64,000 nucleotides of DNA from Mercurialis annua. Its lineage: Eukaryota; Streptophyta; Magnoliopsida; Malpighiales; Euphorbiaceae. The translations under genes and the position numbers were made by a program. The notes below the pieces were generated by a model that was given only the letters and a program-made list of their open reading frames with translations, did not search any database and was not told where the DNA came from. This document shows positions 36,001 to 47,864 of this stretch, piece by piece (position 1 is the stretch's first letter; each line of letters starts with the position of its first letter). The DNA lies in assembly GCF_937616625.2 (NCBI RefSeq), contig NC_065577.1:38097001-38161000 (forward strand), given 5' to 3'.

Positions 36001-37425
36001 AAGTTGGTATCAGAGCAGTTGGTCCAGTTACCTCTGCTAATATATGATTTGAGTGCAGTTAGTCCCTGATACCACTGCGAGTCTGTGATTGATGTTTGTT
36101 TGTTCCTAGGTATTAGGTCATTAGACTAAGCTAGGAACTACTGCAGCTATAGAATTGAGCCATGTCTGATCCAAGTCGTTTGTATTATTTGTTTTAAGAT
36201 CGAGCTGATTGATTGTGAATTTTTGATTGATTGAGAATTCTTGTTTATTTCATTATGATAAGTATGATCGATGGATTGTGAAATTCTTGTTTGTTTCACT
36301 ATGATAAGTATGATCGATGGATTGTGAAATTCTTGTTTGTTTCATTATGACAAGTATGATCGATGGATTGTGAAACCTTTGTTTGTTTCTTTGCGAAATA
36401 CGTATATGACGTATAGATGGTATCGAAATCGAATTATTGAAATGTCGAGATGTGCATGAAGAAGAAATATGAAGTTACAGAAGTGGAAGAACCTACCGTG
36501 TACAGAGTTTAAAGGTCTAGAGAACTTACAAAACTCGAAGTTTAAAACTTTTTGAAAGTTGTTTGTGTAAACGATTTTGAAAACATAATTGTGCCTAGAC
36601 CCGCGATAGTCATCGATAAGTGCCACGACATTGATAGAAGTGCATCACTACATATATCTGTACATACATCAATAGGACATGCATCATATGCATTATGTTC
36701 AGACGAAAAGGTGAGATGTGGCAACTCTTTGGGGATGAGAGACGTCATCACCCTAGTGCACAATTTTGTTAAAATGAAAATGAAATTTGATTTAAAGTTC
36801 AAGATGAATCGTTTTATCGAAAGAGTTTTGAAAGAGTTTTGTTTTCATGTAAGTATACCTAGACCAGAACTCTGTGACGGAAGTGAAGTGCTCGCGAGCA
36901 AGCTGCGGTCAAGACCAAGAGGCGAATGAATACGTATCGTTGCGAAAACATAGACGTTATGCTTCTAGGATATGAACATAGTTTCGAGTTAACGAGCTAG
37001 AATATAGCTAAGACCGTGAATACGTTGGACAGTGATATGTATCCGATTAGTGGTAAGTTAGAAAGTAAGTATCTCTTTGACGGGATGTCAAAGATTTTAA
37101 ATGACGATATAAGAGAAGAAGTGAATAATAGATGTGTGTGAATAGCGGAATGAAAATGATTGGACGGTGAACTAGGACGTTCATACTGTATGATATAAGT
37201 ATGAAAATGGGATAGTCGAGTATAGAAATCAACTTATAGTTATGCTTTGAAGATAGAAGATTACCCTTATGATAAGATGATGTGAATATTGTGTGATATT
37301 AGAAAATCGTCAATGATGGAATGACGATACGATTATACATTTTGGAGCTAAAGATGTTAACGATTTAAGATAAATTAAAAGGTAGTATGAAAATTCGAGG
37401 ACGAATTTTTATAAGGGGGGAAGAA
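36001..37425 (+). other. Internal region of the nested LTR element
   Basis: It holds the primer binding site, about three copies of a 57-bp tandem repeat (36240-36380; core TATGATCGATGGATTGTGAA) and the polypurine tract (37413-37425). A 125-codon open frame at 36552-36929 has no recognisable similarity and may be chance. No gag, protease, RT or integrase motif is present. Confidence 0.8.
36005..36017 (+). other. Primer binding site (initiator Met tRNA)
   Basis: TGGTATCAGAGCA, a few bases after the 5' LTR, is complementary to the 3' end of plant initiator methionine tRNA. Confidence 0.9.
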
Positions 37426-39806
37426 TGTAATACCCCGTAAGTTCAGGTGCCGTTTAGTACAACGTGTCCGGTAGAGAAGGACCGGAGTTACAGAAATAAA
37501 GATATTGGATATTAAAGAAAAGGATAATATGGAGTAGGACGTAATTGTTTATGGATTGGAATAAGAAAATAAGGAAAAATATCAAGAAAAGTCACAAACT
37601 AGAGTTCAGGGACTAAAGTGGTAATTTAACCAGTTAAGTCCGAAAATGGAATTATTTCGCCAAGGTCCGCGAAATGTTTTATAGTATTGGTGGTAAAAGT
37701 TTCAGGTCAATCGGAGACCTTTTAAAATTTGGACGCGGATTCATTTTGGGCTAAATTGTCAATTTTGAAGAATTCAAGGACCAAAGTGCAAATTAGCCAA
37801 TTTAGCCTCGAGAATAGAAATTGGAAGATTATCGACGGAAATAATTATTTTTGGAGTAGTATTATTTATTGGGATATAAATAATACGTAGATAATCGAGT
37901 TAAAATGATAATTTAACCGTTTGGTTAAATTAGAAAGTTTAAAAGAGAATTGGTTTAAGTTAAAGAAATGAAGGATTAAAAGAGTACATTAACCAAGATA
38001 TATATATAAGAATTCCTTAAGCATAAGGAAATGAGGAAAGGATCAGAAGGAATGATCCAGAGAAGAGAGAAAATGACGATCACCGTCGTTTCGCCGCCGT
38101 TTCGCCGTTTCTCGTCCGAATCGAGTGATTCTCGCGCCGTTGGATTAAGAATTCAATTCTCTATCTACCACGAGCATCAAATCGAGGTAATTTGGTGATT
38201 TTTGAGATTGAAATGATTGAATTAGGGTTATATCGTTTTAACGAATTAAACGAATTGTAATCGCGTTTCTATAGTAGTATTTGGTGAGATTCGAATTGGG
38301 TTATATGTTAAAATGAAGCGGAAGCATGTCGGGAGTGCCGGAAAGCGGCGCAGCGCCCGGAAAATGACTTTTCCGGGGGCTGTCAAGGGTGTGCGTTCGC
38401 ACACATTGAGTGTGCGATCGCACACTCCTTGAATTTTGGGGTGTGCGTTCGCACACTCATTGTGTGCGTTCGCACACTACCTAAATGTTGCCAGATTGAG
38501 AAATCCTACGGTCAGTTTATAGATTTGCCTCTTAGGAACGCGTCTGTCAAATTTCAGCTCGATCCAACGGTTCAATTGGGAGAGATCGTCGTTTTACTAA
38601 ACAGTGTCAGTGCGCAGGCAGCACCTGCGCATTGTCCTGAAAACTACGATTATATTAACCTAAGTTTATAACTTAGAGTTTTGATATTAAGCCTACGTTT
38701 ATGAATTAAACGTACGTATGATTTGAATAGGAAGTGAATACATCGACGAGGTACGAGATCGACGAGCTGGAATAGTTAAAAGAGTGAATGACGTGTGGAG
38801 CTTACGTTTGGATATAAGGAATAGCGATCGTTGTGAGTTAAACTTTACTTTGAGTATTATTACGCAATAGATAGTTTTTATATTATAAGTATAATATTAA
38901 ACTACATCGCATGTTATAGTATTTTATCGATAGAAATGAATTTGTGCATCGTATTATCGAATATATATAGATTGTGAAAACTAGTATATGATCCGGGGGA
39001 AACAAGCTACCTATTGGGTGTCAATAGGCTGTGTGATCACCAGCGTCCGGGTAAGTCATAGATAGAGATTGCATTGATTGTTTATCGTACTTGTTCGTGC
39101 ATGCGATACAAGGCCTATCTGGTTGAACTATCCCGGGGCTTGTATCTGCGAGTCGACTGGTTGAACTATCCCGGACTCATATCGATCGATCGATCGTTAA
39201 ATGTTGTGATGGTGTTCAGTATGCATGCTAAGAGACTAGGGTTTCGATCGGATCAAATGCTCGAAGTATAATATGTTTGTATATATGTGTTTTGTTTTAA
39301 ATGCGATGTTATTTTCTATAATACCTTAGTAATGTGTTATCTCACTCAGTATTTCCCCAAATACTGACCCCTCACATTGATGTTTTTCAGGTGTATAGAG
39401 TCGGATCAGACAGACCATTTTTGGTGTGCTGGGTACAAGTCCCCTTGGTGCTGCAGTAGTATACGTGTGACGAGTCTTAGCCTAGTATAGTTAGGTCTTA
39501 TAGGTTGTGTACGTATTTAATGTTTGTTTGATGTGATGTCTTTTGGTTGTCAGTTTTGTATTGATCGATAGACGGGCTAGTACGTACAAGTTACGGAAGT
39601 GAGATGCCCACTATGGTTGTATCGATGGTGTGATATATATGATGTACGTTATGATTCTAAACGTGTCTTCTTATTACATGTTTATAGGATAGTTGTGTTT
39701 GCGTTTCCGCGAAAAAGTTAGAGTGGTTTTAGGCTTGCTACGGGTTTCGGAGCTACCACTCCCATTCCCTAGCGCCGGTCTCGGCTCAATAATTTGGGTC
39801 GTGACA
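37426..39806 (+). repeat. 3' LTR (2,381 bp) of the nested LTR element
   Basis: Identical to the 5' LTR except for one extra 21-bp palindrome unit at about 38457-38477 and at least two base changes (T/C near 37612, G/C near 39658). Confidence 0.96.
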
Positions 39807-41623
39807 GTAATTTAGTCTTTGATTGGAAGTCCATGAATCACTAGTTAGACTAATTCTTTGTGTACTTGTTTTCAAAATATTTTTCAATTTCAATCTCTCT
39901 TCAACAAACATGGAATAACAGTCTCTATTCACAGTAAACCTAGAAGGGATTTTAAACAGAGGACAAGCAACACTCATTAGCTTCCTAAAACCCTGTTTCT
40001 CAACAAACTTAAAGGGCAATTCATCAACAATAATCATATATGCAACAGCTTGCCTAATTACATCTTGATCAAACTTCCATGAAGCAACATTAAACATTTC
40101 AGGAGCAGCAACACAACCATCATTCACAACAGGCTGAAAAGATAAAAGGGCTTGCCTAGTTTCAATAGTGTGTGGGTGTTTAGTACATCTAAGCATATGA
40201 CCCCTCAAAGTAGATGTTCCATTTTTTTTGGCATGACAATTATAGATACGGGCACAGTACTTACATTTTGCTTGCAAGATAACACCCTTTGTATCTTTAA
40301 TGGAATCAAAGTGGTCCCATACCACTGATCTTTGTTGTGATACTTTTCTCTTTTTCTGATTTGCTTCCACATTAGCATTTTCCTTTTGGCCATCAGAAAC
40401 AGGGACAGGGTCAGGTATAGCTTCTTGACTAGCATTTAATGCTTCCACATCAGCTTGTTCTTGGCCATTTGCAGGCTCAAGTTGGCTATCGATTTGATGA
40501 ATCACCAAATCAGGTTCCATCTACAAAATTGATAAAAATGCAACAAAGACTCAGACAGCCAACCATTAAGAAATATACAAGCAGAACAGAACAGAAATCA
40601 GTACTCAGAGAGCCAAAACCAACCATTAAAATTATACAAGCAGAACAGAACTCAAAACTCAGAGAGCCAAAACCAACCATTAGATTCAGCAAAAGTCATA
40701 TTACCTTAAGGTTAACGTTTTAAAGCTTCCACCGAAGACCGTTGGCCAAGTAACCTTCGAGAAGTTGTTCATGAAAGATAGAAAAACAGAAGATACTAAA
40801 TAAGCAAATATAGAAATCTGATGGAGTACCAGAATGATAAACCCCATAATAAACGAAGAAAGCACAAAGTATAAAAGTTTAATCTCAAATATACCTTATA
40901 ATCTGGTCTTTTGGTAAGAAATGCAGGATCTGTACAAAATAAACAAAGAGATAAAAAAAAGTTAGCCCAAATTGTTTAAAACCAATTTTAATGCAATAAA
41001 TTAAAAAAAATTACAAATCGAACCTGTTTACCTTAAAGATCTAGCATTTCTTCTCAAAATCACCAGAGATTTTATCAATTAAAATTCTGAAAACCGATTA
41101 GCAAAGTTGCAAAACAACAAAGTGAATTAGGGTTTCACTTTGATGTAATAGAGAAGAACGATGACTGACCAGGTCTCTAACAGCGTTCAACAAACATTGA
41201 ATCCATTAAAGAGAAGAATATAAGCCAGAGAGAAGAGTGTTTTAGGGTTTCATCGACTGAGACTGAGAGAGAGGGTAGACAAGAAGAGAGTTGAGAGGAC
41301 TCAGAGAGGAGAGAGGGGAGAGCGATAGAATTAGGGCTGCGAGTGTCGGTGTTTCTGAGTGAATTAGGTTTAGGAAAATTTTAAGGAGAGTATTTATACC
41401 CCCTAACCCCTAAAACAAAACGACGTCGTTTTGTAATTTCGGTTTTCGGTTCGGTTCGGTTAACCGCGCCCTAAAACCAGATCAGAACCGAAAACCGCAG
41501 AAATCAAAAATCCCAAACCAAATCACACCGAGTAAACCGATTTAACCACTCCACAATTTTTTTCGACTCGGTTTGGATCGGTTTTGCGGAGTGGTTCGGT
41601 TTTTGCTCACCCCTACCCCTACT

Positions 41624-42658
41624 CGTGGGTGCTAATGTTTAGAAGAGTTGAAGACCAAATGACTGTCGTTGATTAGAAGGTTCGACGGGTATTTTTTGTT
41701 CTGAATAAAGGTCCGACACATCAGCTAGAGACCGTTGGATTTTTTTTTTCAAATTGTACTTTGCAGGCGCAAAACATGACTAGTTTAATGTATTGTTATG
41801 AAATTTTAATTTTAAATATTTATTAACATTTTGATTTTTGATTTTTTTTTAAATTCTAGGTTCAAAAAAGTAAATGAAATAAAAAAAATGTAAGAAAAGT
41901 AAACAAGTTAAATTAGATTTGTACAAAAATAAGAAAAGTAAGCCATTAAATTTCATAAAAATATAATTTTTATTTAATTTGTACAAAAATATTTTTTAGT
42001 CAAATATGTCAAAGGGACTAAAATGTTAACAAATATTAAAGCGAAGGAGTATATTGTTTGAATTTTCAAATACGAAGAATGAAAGTATTAATTATAATAT
42101 ATATGGACCCTTAAGTATAAAATTCACAAAAATAGTTAACAATAATAAAAATCAGTTATAATATTATTACATACATATGATAAAAAAATTAAAATTATTA
42201 ATAACATAAGATAAATAATAAAAAGAAATGAGTTATAATTCAAATGGTATAAGCGCTAGGCAGCAAATTGCTAGGTCGTGGGTTCGATTCGTCCCACAAG
42301 CGCTCCCCCTCCTCAATTATAATGAACACCATGCATCATAAATGCTAATTATATGCCATTACCAGTAGGCAAAATAAATTTATCAATTCATAATTATATT
42401 TTACCGAGTATATCATAATTTTTTTTTTAGAATAGAGTATATCATAATTTTTAAACTTTACCAATTTAGTCTTTCATTTTCTCAATTTTTACCAAACATG
42501 TCAAATCTCATTTGAATTTTTCCAAGTAAACCCAAGCTTCGGGTATATTTATAAATATTGAATAAATGACGGATAAACTGACAAAATTAAAAGATCATGG
42601 TATGTTTAGCAGAAACACTATAGTTATGGGTAAATAGATTTATTTCACCAATATTATA
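41624..42658. other. AT-rich DNA with one SINE-like scrap
   Basis: I see no gene. The only recognisable item is the tRNA-like block at 42226-42330, listed separately. Confidence 0.5.
42226..42330 (+). repeat. tRNA-related SINE fragment
   Basis: TAATTCAAATGG resembles an A box and GGTTCGATTCGTCCC a B box, at SINE-like spacing. The ends do not pair as an acceptor stem, so it is not a tRNA gene. No tail or target duplication is clear. Confidence 0.55.
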
Positions 42659-43165
42659 AAAGCCTAATGCCTCAAAAAACCCCTACCTTCTAGCTCCTTT
42701 TCAATCCTACCCTGACGTTAAAAATTGATCAATTTTATCCTATTTTGTATTTTTGTGTTTCAATTGTACCCTGAAATATGAAATTGACGTTTTTTTCGTT
42801 TGGAAAAAATTAAAAAACGTTCTTCATGTTTAGCATATATTAATTGTATATGTTGAAAATTTATTTAGATTTAGTTAAATTAATTAAGAATTTAGATTAG
42901 TTTTAATTTGATTATGGTTTTTAGTTAGTTTTTAAAAATAAAAGACTTATTTGTACTTTTTTGAATGGAAATAAATTTAATTTTATCTTTAAACTTAGTT
43001 AATTAAATAATTTCATCATTTAAATAAAAAAATTGTGAAAAGTTAAAAAATTAGAGTACAATTGAAACGAGAAAATACGAAATAGGATAAAATTGACCGG
43101 TTTTCAACGTCAGGATGGAATTGAAAAGGGGTTAAAAGGTCGGGATTTTTTGAGGTATTAAACCT
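42659..43165. mobile_element. Long-TIR MITE, family shared with 43319-44473
   Basis: The left arm AAGCCTAATGCCTCAAAAAA and the reverse complement of the right arm, AGGTTTAATACCTCAAAAAA, match. Inner words such as TTTATCCTATTTTGTATTTT and ACAATTGAAAC repeat in inverted order. There are no open frames. Confidence 0.65.
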
Positions 43166-43318
43166 ATTATAAACTATAAATATTATTAATTTTATTAATT
43201 TTGGTACATGTGTATGAGATTTTTGAAGGAGTATCCACTCTAAAAGGTGGTAAAATTCTAGTCATAAATTTTAAACAGCTAGATTAAATAAGTAACTATT
43301 AAATCGAACATACAAAAA

Positions 43319-44473
43319 AGGCTTAATGCCTTAAAAAAAAGGGACGATGACAAAAGTACCTAAAATTTTAAAAATATTTACAAAAGTATTTGTAAACTTT
43401 TTTTATTTATAAAAATACGACTTATTTAAAATTAAATATAAAAGTACCAAAAAATGAAAATTAATTATAAAAGTACGATTTGTATAATGTCGGTATAATT
43501 ATAGTATAATTTTGAAATATTAAAACTATAAATCAGATAATTTAAAAATAATATTTGGTTTATTATTGGTATAATTTCAGTATATTTTTGGTATATCGAT
43601 TATGAATTTTTATATATATTTTCTAGTTGATAACATGTATATTTTTTTATATATATTTTTCACTATAGTTGGTAATGAACTAGATAATTTGTATATTGTT
43701 GGTATAATTTTAGTATATTGTTAGGTTAATATTTAGCATGCGATGTGGTGTAATGTTGATGTAATAATAAAATTTCAGTATATTTTGATGTGTACTCTCT
43801 TGGTATATTGTTGGTATAATTTTGGTATATTATTAATTTAATTTTTAGTATACGATTTGATGTAATTTTGGTAAATTTTTATTTAATATTAATAAAATCT
43901 CAATATGTATAATGTTGGTATAATTTTGGTATAATGTTGATATAATGTTAGTTTATTAGTATACTGACATTATACCCACAGTATACACCGTATGTCTGAT
44001 TTTTTTTTTTTTGTACTTTTGTAAATATTATTAAGATTTATATAAATGTAAAAAGTCAACATGTAGTTTTGTAATTATTTTCATTTTTTTTGGTAAATAA
44101 TGTAATTTTCTCTAAAAAAAAACTCAACCTTTCATCCTTTTCAGTCCTATCTTGACGTTGAAAAATTATAATTTTATCCCGGTTTACATTTTTTTTATTT
44201 CAATTGTACCCTGAAGCATAAAATTGACCTTTATTTATTTAACAAAAGTTCAATAATTTTTTTTAAAAATAGTCAATTTAATATAAAAAGTTAATCTAAT
44301 GCAAAAAGGGTCAATTTAGAGAATTTTTGTCAAATAAAAAAAAGATCAATTTTATACTTTAGTGTACAATTGAAATGAAAAAACATAAAATATAATAAAA
44401 TTGACAGATTTGAAACGTCATGTTAGGATTAAAAAGGGGATGAAAGGTCAGGATTTTTGAAGACATTAAGCCT
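43319..44473. mobile_element. Long-TIR element interrupted by a TA-rich insert
   Basis: The outer ends (GGCTTAATGCCTTAAAAAAA, and the right arm near 44440-44473) belong to the same family as 42659-43165. Positions 43340-44113 are a different sequence with many degenerate GGTATAATTTTGGTATAT-like words, probably a second insertion. Confidence 0.5.
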
Positions 44474-44878
44474 TAAAAAAAATAGTAACTATTAAGTCGA
44501 ACATAGCTACTTAAAAAAAAAAAAAAAAACCGGATTGGCAAGTATTAATTTTACAGTGGAATGAGTTAAACTAGCCCGTCCATTCTTTAAAACAATAACC
44601 ATAATCTATTGTCAAGTGTCTACATAGAATACATATAATAGCAAAGTGTAGCTTGCTATTGGCTACTTTATGTTTTGGTGAGCAGTAGAAGCTTTCCTCT
44701 TCTCTTAAGTTTCTGTTTGTATCAGTCAGTCAACACCAATGCTCACTCACAATCTTCAATAACATCTAAGGTATATTTATTTTATTCTCTGATGATGTAT
44801 GTATTTTAGAGAACTAGTAATTGATATGGATTTTGAGTTTTTATATCTTTTTGCCAAAATAAGATGATCACCCAAGAA

Positions 44879-45105
44879 TGCCCGCACGAGTTTGATCAAG
44901 TGTTCTAAGCCTTAGCCATCTAAGATCGCGGGTTCAAATCCTGGATACGTTCTTTCTTAAAATGTAGTGGCTGGCCGTGGTTGGGCTGCTGGCCATTATA
45001 GCCCGGCTTTGTTAGGTATGTGGACTTGCGGGCGGTCCATATCACGGGGTTTGACGGTGATCTTGGGCTTTGGCTCACCGGAGTGAGTCTTTGTCACCAA
45101 AAAAA
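44879..45105 (+). mobile_element. tRNA-derived SINE with target duplication
   Basis: About 227 bp with a perfect B box GGTTCAAATCC at 44931-44941, a GC-rich body and a short A-rich tail. A 15-bp direct repeat ATGATCAMCCAAGAA flanks it (44864-44878 and 45106-45120). The paralogous position in locus A (about 25521-25540) has the same flanks joined without the SINE. The SINE lies in the 5' intron of SDE3-like copy B. Confidence 0.9.
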
Positions 45106-45301
45106 ATGATCAACCAAGAAATCTTCAGCAAGTTGCAAAATATCAGGGTTTTGCTATACTTATTTAGAAAACCATACGCAGAACTGTTAGACTAAAATTA
45201 GATGGAACTGGAAGTGTTCTTGCTAAGTGTTTATGTTCTGTATTTCTTGAAATTTTGAAGTGTTTGTGTTTCTTGAAATTTTGATTGCAGAAAAGGTCCA
45301 A

Positions 45302-47570
45302 ATGTCTGTGTTTCTTGAAATCCTGAAGTGTATTCTTTGTTGTGCTGAAGACGACAATCAAGATTCGAGGAGATATGAGGCTTTACAGACAACCCGAGAG
45401 ACACCGAGTAGTTCTCGTTTCAATGAAAAGCTTACATTTGATTCAGGGTCTTCAGCAAAACAATCATCAACACATGCTGAGTCAGTGTATAATGTAGTTA
45501 CTAAATCTAATAGTTCTACCAAATATTTACCTGTATCTTCCTGTAGTCCGCCCACTTCTTCCTATAGGCCACCGCAACCGGAAACAATTGCATCTATCTC
45601 AAGGACAACTATATCGAGGTTGAAAGTCCAAGTCCCTGCAGACAAAAACCCAATTTACAGTGGTTCGGAAAAACCAACTCCAGTTTTGCCTAATCTTCCG
45701 AATCAGCAGACAAAAGCCAACTTTACGGAGGTTCAGAAAACTACCTCTCCTTCATTTGTTGCACCTGAAGTTTCTTCTAGGTCTTCTCCATCTTCTAAGA
45801 AACTTCAAGCTTCGGCTTCCTCGGGTAAAGCTATTTTGGTTCCTGATCTTTCTCTTACCCAATGCTTATCGGGTAAGGATGGAAAGCCTACCTATACGAT
45901 TCCCAAGGATGTAAAGGATTTGTTTGAAAAGGATGAAGTTCCTGAAGTTCTAAAAGGGCCATTGTCTAAATCAACATACAAGGACTATTTTGCTGCACTT
46001 CTGTATGCAGAGGACTACTATCTCGAGGTACATATTACATAAATTGTATCTTCTGCAACTTCAGTTTATAGGGCCTTATTGGTAAGTAATAATCATGGAT
46101 GTTCCGAAGCATATTCTGTACTCATAATCCAGAAAGTTCCTTAATATGTGGCAATACAAATGTTTATTCGGCCAAAGAAGTTCATTCTGTAGCCATATAG
46201 TCCAGATTAGCTGTTAAACTACAAGGAAATCCTCGATAAAAAAAGACACTTCAATGGTATTTAGACGGAATTTTTTTTTTGTTTGATTCAGAAATGGAGC
46301 AAGTTCAATTTGTCGAATATCACTTTCAAGTTGCAAGCGCCACACTCTAAAGAGCGAGATATAATCTTTCAAGAGTCATGGTTTAGCCAGACCTCTGAAA
46401 AGGATGATAAAACCTTTTTTAGATTTGAGATTAGCTCGTCACTCAAGGAGCGGCCATTTCTTTTATCAAGGGACTTTGTTTTTGCAATACCTTCAGGAAG
46501 CAACATGAAGCCATTTCAGGTTAGCCTCCTGATCTTCTAGTCTCCCCACTTGTGTATGCGGTGAACAAAAATATTCAACCATGTCATTTATATAGCTTTT
46601 TCTCTAAAGATTCACATTGCTAATGATCTTAATTGGTAACCAGGGTAATATTTATCGCGTGGAGAAAAGCACTACTGTACTAGTCAAGTTTGATAAAGAA
46701 TTTCACCGTCAGCACCACTCTACCAGGAAATATGATGTTTCATTCGGTTTTAACAGAGTTTGTTTGAAAAGGTGTCATCAAGCAATCGCAGCTGCATCGA
46801 ATGAGTTATTCAGAAACTTCATTTTTCCTGATTATGACTTCAGAAGGAGCATCCTCAGCTTAACACCGCCTTTTTGTAATCATAACCTTGATTTAGATCA
46901 AAGGTCTGCAGTTTCTCATGTCTTAAACTGTCAGGGTCCACCACCTTATCTCGTCAACGGCCCTCTTTGTGCAACAAGGGATATTTTTGAATTATCAAGA
47001 ACTGGACTAGTGGTTAAAGAAGCAGTACTTGACATTTATCAAAGATCTCCGAAGCACCGGATTCTTTTATGTGCGCCAATTAACAGCACATGTGACCTTC
47101 TGAACAAAAAACTGAACAAGTACATGCCGGATTCTGATATATTTCGAGCGAATGCTGCATTTCGAGATAAAGACGACGTGCCGGAAGATATTCTTCCGTC
47201 GTGTCTATACAAATATCAAGATGAATACTTTGCTGTTCCTAAATTTGAGGAACTCCAGAAATTCAGAGTGGTAATATCTACTTATATGAGTAGCTTTCGG
47301 CTGCGTAATGTAGGCATCACTCCTGGTCATTTTAGTCATGTTTTTCTGCTGGATGCCTCATCGGCTACTGAGCCAGAAGTAATGGTTGCTCTGTCCAGTT
47401 TAGCCGATGAGAGCACAACTGTCATAGTCACCGGTGCACCCGGAAATCGGCCAGGTTGGGTGCGATCTAGTGTTGCAAGGACTAGAGGACTCAGGATATC
47501 ATACTTTGAAAGAATTAACTTGAGAGATCCATATTATAGTGATGATCCCATGTTTATCACAAATCTGTAA
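45302..47570 (+). CDS. SDE3/MOV10-like protein, copy B: intact but lacking helicase motifs and RecA2
   Basis: Coding exons are 45302-46027, 46292-46519 and 46644-47570, giving 626 residues in perfect phase. A 5' untranslated exon ends at 44770 and its intron ends at 45290. Residues 1-200 are Ser/Pro/Thr-rich and low in complexity. Residues 201-318 match the region before and within the SDE3 barrel (STYKDYFAALLYAED, ERPFLLSRDFVFA). Residues 319-626 cover domain 1B and a RecA1-like fold. Plant SDE3 is an RNA helicase of post-transcriptional silencing. Here motif I (about 423-432) reads NGPLCATRD instead of GPPGTGKT, motif II (555-559) DASSA instead of DEAGQ, and motif III (582-586) GAPGN. The protein ends before RecA2, so it cannot be a conventional ATPase; a binding or scaffold role is my inference. 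Confidence 0.85.
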
Positions 47571-47864
47571 TCCATATTATAGTGCCGAAAGAAGCCAATG
47601 TTGGTCATCTGTTTAATCTGCATGCAATTGAGGGAAAAACTGTACTATTTGAGTGTGTGAATTTTTCTGAATTTGGTATTTGAGTGTTTGAATTTTTCTG
47701 AATTTGCTATTTGATGGTTGGAGTGTTTGAGTCAATAATATTGATAAAATTAAAGCAACAAATGTTTGGATTTTTTTGAGTTTAACTTTTCTTTCGTTTC
47801 GAAATCAGATGTATGGATAGAAGTATACAATTTTTTCCCATTTGCTATAACAACATATTATTAA

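Larger units (their letters stand above)
33641..39806 (+). mobile_element. Young non-autonomous LTR retrotransposon (LARD-like, Ty3-type ends)
   Basis: Two nearly identical LTRs enclose 1,425 bp without gag or pol. The 5-bp target duplication GTAAT is perfect (33636-33640 and 39807-39811). The primer site TGGTATCAGAGCA follows the 5' LTR and fits initiator methionine tRNA. A purine tract AAGGGGGGAAGAA precedes the 3' LTR. LTR start TGTAATACCCCG with this primer site resembles plant chromovirus-type Ty3 elements, so movement must rely on an autonomous relative. It sits inside the hAT transposase gene. Confidence 0.96.
32105..40520 (-). pseudogene. hAT transposase gene (BED zinc finger) split by an LTR retrotransposon
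   Basis: The reading frame starts at 40520 and runs to the insertion at 39807. It resumes at 33635, continues to 32228, then splices (GT at 32227-32226, AG at 32141-32140) to a short last exon, 32139-32105. Ignoring the insert and one target-site copy, it is 719 codons in register. Domains: a BED finger near residues 68-115 (CKYC, then H and C..H), the central RNase H-like catalytic region starting at SDSWTSNQ, and a C-terminal dimerisation region (FPVLSRIARDVLAVPVSTVA followed by SESAFS). A single in-frame TGA lies at 33065-33063 inside the central domain. Insertion and nonsense codon both prevent a full protein. The upstream leader appears to contain introns. Confidence 0.9.
30888..41615 (-). 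mobile_element. hAT DNA transposon, 10.7 kb including a nested LTR element
   Basis: The ends TAAGGGTGAGC and (reverse complement) TAGGGGTGAGC form an 11-bp terminal repeat with one mismatch. A perfect 8-bp duplication, CCCCTACT, flanks it at 30880-30887 and 41616-41623. Eight-base duplications are diagnostic of hAT. GGTTCGGTT/AACCGAACC words crowd both subterminal zones, probably as transposase-binding sites. The transposase gene runs right to left and is split by an LTR retrotransposon at 33641-39806. Without that insert the element is about 4.6 kb, typical of hAT. Confidence 0.95.

Noticed and set aside
36552..36929. 125-codon frame in the internal part of the young LTR element
   Set aside because: No gag motif, zinc knuckle or similarity that I recognise. 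A length expected by chance cannot be excluded, so it is not called a gene.
41416..41433. Perfect palindrome CAAAACGACGTCGTTTTG
   Set aside because: Conspicuous, but this word is common near plant transposons and promoters. A single copy in the hAT flank does not support a specific claim.
42226..42300. Possible tRNA gene
   Set aside because: A and B boxes are present, but the ends do not form an acceptor stem and no anticodon arm is convincing. A SINE remnant fits better.
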